Source: Saprospiraceae bacterium (GTDB taxonomy: Bacteria; Bacteroidota; Bacteroidia; Chitinophagales; Saprospiraceae). From it: 58,220 nucleotides of DNA. Below are positions 1 to 7,924 of the stretch, in pieces (position 1 is the first letter of the stretch; every line of letters starts with the position of its first letter). The position numbers were made by a program, and so were the translations under genes. The DNA is taken from positions 1 to 58,220 of the forward strand of contig JAGNSQ010000006.1 in assembly GCA_017987975.1 (NCBI GenBank), written 5' to 3'. The notes under the pieces are model-generated. The model searched no databases, was not told the origin of the DNA, and was given only the letters and a program-made list of their open reading frames with translations.

Positions 1-16
1 GCACGGTTCCCTCATT

Positions 17-40
17 ATCGAGTGAAATCTTTCACTCGAT
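17..40. repeat. Perfect inverted repeat, 11-bp arms with 2-nt loop
   Basis: The arm ATCGAGTGAAA (17-27) is followed after two bases by its exact reverse complement (30-40). There is no T-run on either side, so it is not a typical rho-independent terminator. It could be an operator or a cruciform-prone palindrome, or part of a larger repeat cut by the window edge. Confidence 0.75.
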
Positions 41-70
41 TTGCTCCAAAGTCGCAACCATTTGGTCAAG

Positions 71-295
71 CTCCGCGCTCCGCCGCTCCTCTACCTGGCT
101 AGCGCCAGTTAGACAGGCTTGTCCCTAAGTCGCAGCAGCGGTGTAGGGAGCTCTCCATTGTTTGAACATGTAGTAATGAAAAAAATTACAGTTACAGGGA
201 GATGGCGGAGCGCGTAGCGTTCAGCGCTTAGCGTAGATTGTTCTGCTAGTCCCACTCCGCCGCTCTCCGCTTTGCGCTCCGCCGCTCCGCGCTTT
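71..295. repeat. GC-rich dispersed repeat units
   Basis: The 15-nt word GCGCTCCGCCGCTCC occurs at 75-89 and again at 274-288. Its core is present in inverted orientation as GGCGGAGCGC at 204-213. Further partial copies (CTCCGCCGCTCTCCGC, 255-270) lie between. A short hairpin (CTGGC 95-99 with GCCAG 104-108) is also present. The GC content and repetition are locally unusual. They are probably intergenic repeat elements rather than coding sequence; their function is unknown. Confidence 0.55.
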
Positions 296-451
296 ACTGA
301 ATGCTACAACACCTGGCCCTATTCTATCCAATTATAGCAAATACCTCTGATCCCTACGACTCTTCTGACCCCTCCAACTCCACCAATACTTCCGATGTTG
401 CCTACATTTTTTTGAATTGCACCCAGTTTAATTTTATAAGCTTGAAGAAAA

Positions 452-1918
452 TTAATAGATTGCTTGTGAATCAAAATACCCCACCATAAACGCATTCAAT
501 ACCGACCGTTCTGTCATTACCTGGCTACTGTTTTTTAAACTAGTAATCATTTCGTTTAGTACCTGTTTGTCAGAAGGATGATGGGTGAGCTTCTTAAATG
601 CACTTAGAAAAGTCAGCTCGTTTTCTCCCAGAAGATGATTGTTTTGGAGGTATCGGCGGGTATTGATAAGTTCTGATGAGAGTAGCTCATTTTCTTCTAG
701 GGTATAAAATAAGATCAGTTGATAAAAGCGGGTCATGGCTTGTGCCCTTGTCTCAACGCTGTAGCGAGGACCTTGAGTTATTTCTCTCCAAATTTGTCGG
801 GCACTATCATAGTCTTTTTTTAAGAAGTAATACCATCCGCATTGGCAGAGGGTAAAGAGCAAAAAGTCAAGTCTGTATTTTCCTGCATATTTTTTTCTTG
901 CCAGTTCAAAAGTAGAGACCACTTCCGCTGCTTTGTCCAAAGCTCCTGTGGACAGGTAAAGTAGAATGCCACAATAACAATAGTTATGTGCCCTACGAAT
1001 TTCCTGTTGAAGAGATTGAACCGGGTAGTACAATGTCTTCTCCAGGTAGTACTCCATCTCATTCCATTTCTGGTATTTAAAACAGGCAATCATAAAATTA
1101 AAATAAACCGCCATGGCATCTGTTGAAAGATTGGGCATTTTTTCATCCAGTTTTTGCCGGTTCGCTACCAAAAGTGAATTATAGTGATAACAACGCTCTG
1201 CATTTCCGGTGCCGTTGTAGTACAATTCAAAACAAGCCAGATATCGGTTAATCAGTAAATAAGCGTCAGTAGGTGTATTTGCTTCGAGTTGTTCTAAAGA
1301 TTGAACCAACTGATCAATTTCCTGTAATGCTGCTTGGGTGTGATTTTCTGCTGGCAACTGGAAATAGAGATTGATGCGGTGCCATCCATCAAGAGCGATG
1401 TCAAACATCTTTATGCAGTGAAGCACCTTCGACTTTTCATCCTGGATTTTTTTTCGATAGTCGGGTTCAAAATTTCCAATCCGACAATTTCCAAACAAAT
1501 ACAATTGAATGTCAAGAATTTCAAGAAGTATATGGTAAAGTTCATATTGCCAAGCCTTTGTTTTGGTACGTATAATTAGCTGCTCACAGCCTTTGTCAAG
1601 CCCCTTTTGGGCCAGTAATTGAATTTTGTAAAGGTCTTTTCTTATATCCCATTCTTCAATGTTTTCTTCATTGTAATTTCTTAAAGAAGCAAGAATAGAA
1701 TCAAACAATTGCGACTTATAAACTGCCAGGTTTTTGATGAATGCTTCTTTACGGTATTTGGTTTTTAACAGGGTTTCATTGTAACTATCCATGGAATCCA
1801 GGATTTCAAACAAGCGGAGGTAGTTGTTTTTTTTGGCTGGTGTCATCAAGCCGGCTGACAATGTAAAATATCTTTTTTCAGTGGGTTTAAGTGATTTGAT
1901 AAGCGCGAATAGATCCAT
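452..1918 (-). CDS. Hypothetical helical-repeat (TPR-like) protein
   Basis: The product is 488 residues with no signal peptide and no membrane segment, so it is probably cytoplasmic. It is built almost entirely of amphipathic helices with regularly spaced aromatic and leucine residues, which suggests a TPR-like solenoid that binds other proteins; no enzymatic motif is seen. The start (LIKSLKPTEKRYF near residues 6-18) resembles, from memory, a family of uncharacterised proteins common in Bacteroidota. The ATG at 1918 is the natural start, because the conserved-looking N-terminus begins there. It stands alone on the minus strand, with gene-free DNA on both sides. Function unknown. Confidence 0.75.
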   Translation of the reverse strand: MDLFALIKSLKPTEKRYFTLSAGLMTPAKKNNYLRLFEILDSMDSYNETLLKTKYRKEAFIKNLAVYKSQLFDSILASLRNYNEENIEEWDIRKDLYKIQLLAQKGLDKGCEQLIIRTKTKAWQYELYHILLEILDIQLYLFGNCRIGNFEPDYRKKIQDEKSKVLHCIKMFDIALDGWHRINLYFQLPAENHTQAALQEIDQLVQSLEQLEANTPTDAYLLINRYLACFELYYNGTGNAERCYHYNSLLVANRQKLDEKMPNLSTDAMAVYFNFMIACFKYQKWNEMEYYLEKTLYYPVQSLQQEIRRAHNYCYCGILLYLSTGALDKAAEVVSTFELARKKYAGKYRLDFLLFTLCQCGWYYFLKKDYDSARQIWREITQGPRYSVETRAQAMTRFYQLILFYTLEENELLSSELINTRRYLQNNHLLGENELTFLSAFKKLTHHPSDKQVLNEMITSLKNSSQVMTERSVLNAFMVGYFDSQAIY

Positions 1919-2357
1919 TTTATATAGCTGATAATGAATTATGTATGTGTTATTTTTAGCGTTGGAAATTTAAAATTTACATTTTTTAGATTTTCCTTTA
2001 TGGGCTCAAATTATTTGATTTGCACTAATATTACTATTCAAAGTTATGAAAGTTCAGCTTAAAACTTGTCTTTCTGAATCTAAAGAGAATAATGTTAAAT
2101 GTCAACAACAATCTTAAGTGGTTGGAAGTGCCAGCAATAGGTTTGGCACTTCTTTTAATAAATAGAAAATGGATGAAAGAAATTCTATTTAATTCATTGA
2201 TATTTTGTTTTGTAAATAGCAATTTTCCCTCCAGAAATTAAATGCTGAATTACTTTTTGATGCTGATTGCTGTACTTTATTTTTTTGATTTGCATTTTAA
2301 TTGAATAGTTTTCTATTAAACCTATCTAATAATCTCTCATTAACCGCCATCAAAGTT
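1919..2357. other. Divergent spacer with an orphan terminator-like hairpin
   Basis: This AT-rich spacer separates the minus-strand gene ending at 1918 from the FG-GAP gene whose likely start is 2358. It holds a good terminator-like hairpin pointing right (2125-2157) although no plus-strand gene precedes it. On the minus strand, TAACTTTG (2046-2039) matches the Bacteroidota -7 consensus but lacks a convincing -33 partner and lies about 120 nt from the gene. No credible ORF was found. Confidence 0.5.
2125..2157 (+). terminator. Orphan rho-independent terminator-like hairpin
   Basis: The arm GAAGTGCCA (2125-2133) pairs perfectly with TGGCACTTC (2144-2152) around a 10-nt loop and is followed by TTTTAATA. 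No plus-strand gene lies upstream, so it may end an unannotated small RNA or a decayed gene, or protect the next gene from read-through. Confidence 0.5.
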
Positions 2358-3776
2358 ATGTTTGGGAAAAAATTACCGCTAATCATTTTTAATTTTATTA
2401 TTTGGGTGACAATCAATGCCCAGAATGTAGGCATTGGTATATCCAATCCATCAGCCCTATTGCATGTTAATGGAACATTTAAATTAACCGATGGTACACA
2501 GGGTGATGGTAAAGTTTTGGTTAGTGACAATTTAGGAAAAGCCTCTTGGCAAGCTATGTCTGGTCAGCCAACAGGCGATGAAAACGTTGCCGGGTTGGGT
2601 GATTGGAATGAATGTATTTCACCCAATATAACAGCTTTCCAAACATTTGGTGGCGATCAGACAGAAGGATTTATGGGAAGAAATGTTGCAATGACAGAAA
2701 ATTATTCATTTGTTGGACAATCTGCCTATGACACATTAGGCAGATTAAATACAGGGATTGTAATTGTATATAAACTCATTGGGAACGCTTGGGTTGAAGT
2801 GCAGCGAATTGCAGATGTTGTTGGGCAAGCTGATGCCTATTTTGGGTGGTCCGTTGCTGCTACAGAAAATGTTTTATTGATAGGTGCACCATCTGAAACG
2901 GTTACAGGATATTTCCGGGCAGGATCTGTTTCTGTGTATAATTTTAACGGAAGCAATTGGGAATTCAAGCAAAAAATTGTCATTGCTGCCCCTGCTCCAT
3001 ATGATAATTTTGGATGGTCGGTAGATATTGATGGAGATTATTTTGTGGTAGGGGCGAACGGCTACTCTACGGTCGGAAGAGCTTTTGTGTATAAGTATGT
3101 AACTGGTGATTGGATTTATTTTACAGAATTACCTAACCTAGGTGGCAGTGCTTCAGACCAATTTGGAGAAACGGTTGCGATTTCAGGTGACTTAATCGCA
3201 ATAGGCTGCCCTAAAAGGGAAGTAGACAGCCTCGATGCAGGATCTGTTTTTTTGTATAAAAGAGCAGGAAGTGCCTACAATTTAAAGACACAGCTCTTTC
3301 CTCAAAATTATGGATTTACCCAAAATAACCTGGCAAATTTTGGGCAATCAGTAGCTATGGATGGCAACTATCTGTTAGTTGGGGCTCCTGGATTTAAAGT
3401 GGCGGGTAAGTCCATAGGCGCCATTGCACTTTATGAATTTGATGGGTCTGTAATGAATTTTATTGCATCATATAAAAACAATAGTTATTCAAATGGAGAT
3501 GCATTTGGCACCAATGTAGCTATTTCTTATCCCTATTGTATGGCAACTGCTCCCGGTGCTGATCAGGAGGGAAGTCCTGATGTAGGAATTTGCAAACTTT
3601 ATAAATTCAATAACAGAAACCTGGTGCTGATTTCGGATATAATAGACCCAATGGGAGAATCTGCATACAACGTTTATTATCTGGCCATCAACAATATTAG
3701 TAAAAGATTTCTGATTGGAAATCCACATAGAAATAATCAGTTGGGGGTAGTTTTATTTGGTAAAGCGAAAATTTAA
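2358..3776 (+). CDS. Secreted FG-GAP repeat (beta-propeller-like) protein
   Basis: The product is about 472 residues. A TTG codon in the same frame at 2301 would add 19 residues, but ATG 2358 gives a normal Sec signal peptide (MFGKKLPLIIFNFIIW, cleavage near INAQ). Next comes a short motif seen in many Bacteroidota surface and tail-like proteins (NVGIGISNPSALLHVNGT). The rest is a series of about 60-residue repeats of the form DxFGxSVAxxxxxxxIGAP...G.V.VY, typical of FG-GAP repeats (PF14312 type), which fold as an extracellular beta-propeller. There is no T9SS sorting tail; the protein ends soon after the last blade. It probably sits at the surface or is released, with a binding role, but the ligand is unknown. 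A clear terminator follows at 3851. Confidence 0.8.
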   Translation: MFGKKLPLIIFNFIIWVTINAQNVGIGISNPSALLHVNGTFKLTDGTQGDGKVLVSDNLGKASWQAMSGQPTGDENVAGLGDWNECISPNITAFQTFGGDQTEGFMGRNVAMTENYSFVGQSAYDTLGRLNTGIVIVYKLIGNAWVEVQRIADVVGQADAYFGWSVAATENVLLIGAPSETVTGYFRAGSVSVYNFNGSNWEFKQKIVIAAPAPYDNFGWSVDIDGDYFVVGANGYSTVGRAFVYKYVTGDWIYFTELPNLGGSASDQFGETVAISGDLIAIGCPKREVDSLDAGSVFLYKRAGSAYNLKTQLFPQNYGFTQNNLANFGQSVAMDGNYLLVGAPGFKVAGKSIGAIALYEFDGSVMNFIASYKNNSYSNGDAFGTNVAISYPYCMATAPGADQEGSPDVGICKLYKFNNRNLVLISDIIDPMGESAYNVYYLAINNISKRFLIGNPHRNNQLGVVLFGKAKI

Positions 3777-3850
3777 TTATTTAGTTATTTGCGGGAAAAG
3801 CACGAAATTTCTATTAAGAATAGCTACCACAACTTTCCCTTAAAACGGTG

Positions 3851-3875
3851 AGCCGGATGTTGATCCGGCTTTTTT
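3851..3875 (+). terminator. Rho-independent terminator of the FG-GAP gene
   Basis: AGCCGGAT (3851-3858) and ATCCGGCT (3863-3870) form a perfect 8-bp stem with a GTTG loop, followed at once by TTTTTA. It ends two bases before the stop of the convergent pyruvate kinase gene. On the minus strand no T-run follows, so it acts mainly on the plus strand. Confidence 0.9.
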
Positions 3876-3876
3876 A

Positions 3877-5367
3877 TTATGCCTCATTCTCTGTTGTAAG
3901 AGACGAAATAAAATCCCTTGCAATGCTGAGCGGTCGGAATAAGTACCGTTTTTTATTCTTATGCTCTGATGTGCGTTTGATAATCTCCTTTAGTGTTTCT
4001 AAAACTTCAATTGTGTGGGGACCTTTATTGAGCATGATACAATCAGCTGCTGCAGCGTGACCAGCATCTGTAATTTCACTTCTGGTAGCTAGCCCTGATT
4101 TGTTGAGTGATTCCAAAACCTGGGTAGCCCAGATCACAGGCACGTGAGCCGCCTCACATAGCCAAAGAATTTCTTCCTGAATTTCTCCCGTCCTTTCAAA
4201 CCCAATTTCTACAGCCAAATCTCCTCTTGCAATCATTACACCAAAGGTCTCATCTTTCATACCTTCCAGTAAAATGGCAGGAAGTTGTTTTACTGCCTGG
4301 GTAGTTTCAATTTTAATGATAAAATGGGGCATCCTAATGTTGAAGGCATTAAATTCATTTCGCAGTGCTGTCAGGTCATCGGGCGTTTTTACAAATGAAT
4401 AACCAACCATATCTGCATGTTCTGACATAAAGGGCAGGCATTGTTTGTCAAATTCTGTAAGAGCAGAAATGTTGATGTTGGAATCCGGAAAATTGATGCC
4501 CTTATCATCTTTCATTTTAAGCTTGGGTTTGGATACCCGGGTTATTCGGACAGCAGCTCTGTGGGTGTCGGCCCATTCAATATCACCTTGGATGACACCA
4601 TCATCAATCAGTACGCGCTCTCCTTTTTTTAATTGTGCAATGATGCCTTCTATTCCCGGACTAATCACTAGCTCCTCTGTGGTAATGTCATCTTTGTTTT
4701 CTGCCAACCATATTACCTGACCCGGTTCAAGGCTTCCTTTATGGTGCTTTTTTTTGGTCAATATTTTAGTCCTTATTTTGGGTCCTGCCAGGTCCATGTA
4801 AATTTTGCACTGTTTACCTGTTTTATTGCTTGCCTTCCTTATGTGATGAATCATTTTGGCCCATACCTCTTCACTGTCATGTGCGCAGTTGATCCGTGCC
4901 ACATTCATGCCATTGAGCATTAAACTTTTTATCATGGCATAATCATCGCCAAAACTTTTATCGAAGGTGACCATGATAAAGGGCAAATTGGCCTCTGGGT
5001 TTATACCAAAGAGATGGTGAATCTTGCGTTTAAGCATTTCTGTTGCCCTTACTTCTGTGATAGGTGATAAAGCTGTAGAACGATAACTTGCTCCTAATCT
5101 CATTTTTACCTCTTGCACTTGTCTCAGGATGTGACTTTCAGAACTGGCAAGGGAAGATAGCCCCATTACATGTAAATCATCCTGTAATTTGCGAATGTCT
5201 ATGTTACGCAAACTTAAATAATGAATGAGGTTTTGGGCTGAGAGTTTATGGGAATGATGAATCTGTGTTATTGCATCCGGTAGTGAGGCAAAATTAGATT
5301 TCATATGGTTTTCTATGCCTGTAAGCTGGTCGAGAATTTGATCTTTGTATTTTAAATTCACTTTCAT
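3877..5367 (-). CDS. pyk: Pyruvate kinase, divergent, without C-terminal domain
   Basis: Pyruvate kinase transfers phosphate from PEP to ADP at the end of glycolysis. The 496-residue protein has an unusual N-terminal helical extension (about 1-125), then the catalytic barrel with its B domain. Catalytic features are present: K352 and E354 in FIIKIETTQAV, D383 in ARGDLAVEI, T415 in ATQVLES, and the family-typical RSEITDAGHAAAADCIMLNKG region. The chain stops at about the end of the barrel, so the allosteric C-terminal domain of classical enzymes is missing. The usual potassium-site segment DTKGPEIRT reads DLAGPKIRT (192-200): Leu replaces Thr113 and Lys replaces Glu117 (muscle numbering), the combination known from potassium-independent pyruvate kinases. 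It stands alone, converging with the FG-GAP gene. Confidence 0.88.
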   Translation of the reverse strand: MKVNLKYKDQILDQLTGIENHMKSNFASLPDAITQIHHSHKLSAQNLIHYLSLRNIDIRKLQDDLHVMGLSSLASSESHILRQVQEVKMRLGASYRSTALSPITEVRATEMLKRKIHHLFGINPEANLPFIMVTFDKSFGDDYAMIKSLMLNGMNVARINCAHDSEEVWAKMIHHIRKASNKTGKQCKIYMDLAGPKIRTKILTKKKHHKGSLEPGQVIWLAENKDDITTEELVISPGIEGIIAQLKKGERVLIDDGVIQGDIEWADTHRAAVRITRVSKPKLKMKDDKGINFPDSNINISALTEFDKQCLPFMSEHADMVGYSFVKTPDDLTALRNEFNAFNIRMPHFIIKIETTQAVKQLPAILLEGMKDETFGVMIARGDLAVEIGFERTGEIQEEILWLCEAAHVPVIWATQVLESLNKSGLATRSEITDAGHAAAADCIMLNKGPHTIEVLETLKEIIKRTSEHKNKKRYLFRPLSIARDFISSLTTENEA

Positions 5368-5497
5368 TTTTTAAATATCTGTTGTTTTTTGTTTTGTGTG
5401 CAATTTTGGGTGTATGATCATTTTGGTAAATGACAGTGGTCTTTACAATAAAACCATCATTTTACTTGATTTTGGCATAAATCAAAGTAAATGGACA

Positions 5498-7288
5498 CTA
5501 ATGCTTTTTAAACATAGCATTTTCAAAAAGCTGGGATGAGCGTATCAGCAGCAGAGCATCAAGGCAAGAAGAAAAAGCAGGATCTACCGAACAGCATAAA
5601 TATTGAGCTTTTAATGAAATGTACTTTTTAAGAAGAATGGGAATGCCCCGTTGGTTGTTTTCTAAATCACGGATCAAGTGGTCATAGTAGTGTATTTGAT
5701 CTTTTTGATAATGCCCTATTAATTCTTTTCCTCCTTTTGGAAACACAAGTGAAAATTTTGTCCTGGCTTGAACCATTTGTGCTATCTCATGATCTAGATG
5801 GTGTTTTTCTAAAAAATCAACCATTAGCGTTTTGCTAAAAGTCGAATACTGATTGCTAATGCTGGCTGCCCCAAAAATAAATTCGATTCCGCCCAAACGT
5901 TGGATGGCAGCCACAATCCCTTTCCAAAGCAATAAAAGAGGGGTAGGGCGTTGCTGATAAGCTTGGGTTATAAATGATCTGCCTATCTCCACCGAGTTTT
6001 GCAGAATAGGATCCATCTCAGCAGCATATTTAAAAAGCTGGCTGGTGTAAAAACCATTGATGCCATGTGATGCTAATATTTCTCTTCCTAAGCCCATTCT
6101 GTAACTTCCGGCAATGGTATTTTTTTCTTTATCCCAAAGAATGAGATGATGGTAAAAGTTGTCAAAGTTATCAAGATCAGACTCGCTTTGAGTCCCCTCA
6201 CCAACTTCCCTGAATGTGGTTTCTCTCAATATACCGAGTTGCTGCAATATGAAAGAACCTTCTTTTAGTTTCGTAAAAACCACCTCGTATCTTTCTGTTG
6301 CCACAACTGAGCATTGTTCATCAATGAGAAGTTTTATTTCTGCCACAACTTTTAGCGGAAGATCTTCGATTTGTCCGATCTTTTTAATTTTTAAATTTGC
6401 TTCTCCATTATGTTCTGACGAAAAACAATTCTGCAAGAAGTAGGTTTTTAGCTTTAAAAACACCGCAAGGTCCACCGGATTTTTGAACTGATTTAATTGT
6501 TCCTTTAAAATGGGGTGCCCCAATATAATACCCACCTCCTTACCTTTAGACCTGACAAATTCACCTGGTATAGTGGCTGATTTGAGCATAGGATTTATCC
6601 TGGCCATTGCATAAAAGAAGGAGCTGTTTTTGCCGTGGAGATACGCAGGCACAATGGGTACATCCAGTTTCATGAGCAGTTTGGCAATAGAAGCTTTCCA
6701 TTCACTGTCACAAATCTCTGCCGACCCCAATTTTTTTTGACTGGAAACCTCTCCGGATGGAAAAATAATGAGTGGGTGTCCCTGTTTAATATGGTGGATA
6801 GCTTGTTTAAAAGCAATTGTATTTTGGCTCGCACCCTGGCCTGTGCCATATGGATTGACGGGAATAATATGCGGACTTAGCTTTACAATTCTCTGAAGTA
6901 GAAAATTGGCCAAAAGTTTGGTATTGGGGTTGTGCTGGAGCATTATTTTGGCCAGGATTAAGCCATCCAATAAGCCCAAGGGATGATTAGATACAAGAAC
7001 AAAACCACCATTTTTTGGAAGGTTTTTAACCATACCAGGTTGTATATTGATGTTTATTTCTATTTCATTTAAAACTCCCTCAATAAAATCCAATCCACTA
7101 AGGGTTTCATATTTAGCATATATTCGATTGATTTCTTCTAACCTAAACAAGTCCATAGCCAGTTTTGAAAGAAAGGGTCTTACTGCCTTTGGGGCTATGG
7201 CAGGCAATGCTTTTTCAATATCGGCGCTCTTGATTAGAGGCTTGTTTTTTTGAATCCAATAAGGAGCTTGTACTGACTGAGTCTGCAT
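5498..7288 (-). CDS. olsF: Bifunctional aminolipid acyltransferase, OlsF-like (PlsC + GNAT-type domains)
   Basis: The 596-residue protein fuses two acyltransferases. The N-terminal half is a PlsC-type O-acyltransferase: NHPLGLLDG at about 101-109 is the acyl-acceptor His/Asp motif, and IIFPSGEVSS is the later block. The C-terminal half (about 310-596) resembles the OlsB-type N-acyltransferases of the GNAT superfamily (the region with AGSYRMGLG and EIGRSFI). In OlsF of Serratia and Flavobacterium the C-terminal domain adds the first acyl chain to the ornithine amino group and the N-terminal domain adds the second, giving ornithine lipids of the membrane. The head group here could also be glycine or another amino acid; sequence reading cannot decide. 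It is a single gene with no obvious operon partners, between pyk and the BlaI operon. Confidence 0.8.
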   Translation of the reverse strand: MQTQSVQAPYWIQKNKPLIKSADIEKALPAIAPKAVRPFLSKLAMDLFRLEEINRIYAKYETLSGLDFIEGVLNEIEININIQPGMVKNLPKNGGFVLVSNHPLGLLDGLILAKIMLQHNPNTKLLANFLLQRIVKLSPHIIPVNPYGTGQGASQNTIAFKQAIHHIKQGHPLIIFPSGEVSSQKKLGSAEICDSEWKASIAKLLMKLDVPIVPAYLHGKNSSFFYAMARINPMLKSATIPGEFVRSKGKEVGIILGHPILKEQLNQFKNPVDLAVFLKLKTYFLQNCFSSEHNGEANLKIKKIGQIEDLPLKVVAEIKLLIDEQCSVVATERYEVVFTKLKEGSFILQQLGILRETTFREVGEGTQSESDLDNFDNFYHHLILWDKEKNTIAGSYRMGLGREILASHGINGFYTSQLFKYAAEMDPILQNSVEIGRSFITQAYQQRPTPLLLLWKGIVAAIQRLGGIEFIFGAASISNQYSTFSKTLMVDFLEKHHLDHEIAQMVQARTKFSLVFPKGGKELIGHYQKDQIHYYDHLIRDLENNQRGIPILLKKYISLKAQYLCCSVDPAFSSCLDALLLIRSSQLFENAMFKKH

Positions 7289-7452
7289 ATGATTAATTCT
7301 GAATTGTCAAATTAGGAAGGATTTTGTTCGAAGTCAGCTAGAAATCCATCCATAATAAAATATTAATATTGAGGAAGTGAAATTTTACATTTTGGTGAAA
7401 ATGAATTAATCATGCAATAAAATTGGGGCTTTTGACAGCTTTTTTTTTGTGC

Positions 7453-7523
7453 TACGAAAAAAATCGTAACAAAAACTTGCAGGCTACGATTTTAATCGTA
7501 CCTTTGCTACGAATTCAATCGTA
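7453..7523. promoter_or_regulatory. Three BlaI-type operator dyads
   Basis: The dyad TACGA-N6-TCGTA occurs three times: 7453-7468, 7485-7500 and 7508-7523. Each copy is preceded by GC. BlaI/MecI repressors bind short dyads of this general form as dimers, and the downstream gene encodes such a repressor, so autoregulation is the natural reading. The second dyad fills the space between the -33 and -7 promoter elements and the third covers the likely transcription start. Confidence 0.9.
7477..7506 (+). promoter_or_regulatory. Bacteroidota promoter of the blaI-like operon
   Basis: TTG (7477-7479) and TACCTTTG (7499-7506) are separated by 19 nt, matching the -33 and -7 elements used by the main sigma factor of Bacteroidota. 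Transcription should begin near 7513, giving a leader of under 20 nt before the ATG at 7530. It is interleaved with operator dyads 2 and 3. Confidence 0.85.
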
Positions 7524-7529
7524 GTAAAC

Positions 7530-7913
7530 ATGAATACACAATTGCCAACAGATTCTGAGCTTGAAATTTTACAAGTACTATGGGCCAACGGACCGTGCAC
7601 AGTGAGGTTTGTCAATGATACCATCAACCAGCAAAGAGAGGTAGGATATACCTCAACTCTTAAAACCATGCAGCTCATGATGGACAAAGGAATGGTAGAG
7701 CGTACCATTGCAGATCGGGTACATTTTTATCAGGCTTCTGTTTCTGAAGCCATCACTCAAAAAGGTCTATTGGATGAATTTGTCCATTCTACTTTTAGAG
7801 GATCGACTTCAACTTTGGTTATGCGCATGCTGGGTGATGGCGAAAGCAGTGCGGAAGAACTCCAGCGTATAAAATCTATCATTGAGGCTATCGAACAAAA
7901 TAATAACAACTAA
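7530..7913 (+). CDS. BlaI/MecI-family transcriptional repressor
   Basis: This 127-residue protein has the full layout of the BlaI/MecI/CopY family: an N-terminal winged helix (about 5-75; SELEILQVLWANGPCTVRFV and the recognition region STLKTMQLMMDKGMV) and a C-terminal helical dimerisation part (about 80-127). In the family, the dimer represses its own operon until an M56 membrane protease is activated and the repressor is inactivated by cleavage. Here the M56 gene starts 11 nt downstream, and three matching dyads lie just upstream. No beta-lactamase gene is nearby, so the signal is probably not a beta-lactam. Confidence 0.92.
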   Translation: MNTQLPTDSELEILQVLWANGPCTVRFVNDTINQQREVGYTSTLKTMQLMMDKGMVERTIADRVHFYQASVSEAITQKGLLDEFVHSTFRGSTSTLVMRMLGDGESSAEELQRIKSIIEAIEQNNNN

Positions 7914-7924
7914 AACAAAGCATC

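Larger units (their letters stand above)
1..451. other. Gene-free region with GC-rich repeats and a low-complexity tract
   Basis: No convincing gene is seen. Positions 1-300 hold a perfect hairpin (17-40) and several copies, in both orientations, of a GC-rich word related to GCGCTCCGCCGCTCC, which is unlike the AT-rich spacers elsewhere in the window. Positions 340-400 are a CT-rich low-complexity tract; it can be read as a Ser/Asp/Pro-rich peptide but has no recognisable domain or start context. The region lies downstream of the minus-strand gene that ends at 452, so part of it may be that gene's 3' trailer. No clear rho-independent terminator for that gene is visible here. Confidence 0.6.

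Noticed and set aside
71-295. CRISPR array
   Set aside because: Repeats are irregular, too few, in both orientations and without uniform spacers; no cas genes are nearby.
301-489. Open frame of 62 codons on the plus strand, Ser/Asp/Pro-rich
   Set aside because: Low complexity, overlaps the end of the gene at 452-1918, and no start signal or domain is seen.
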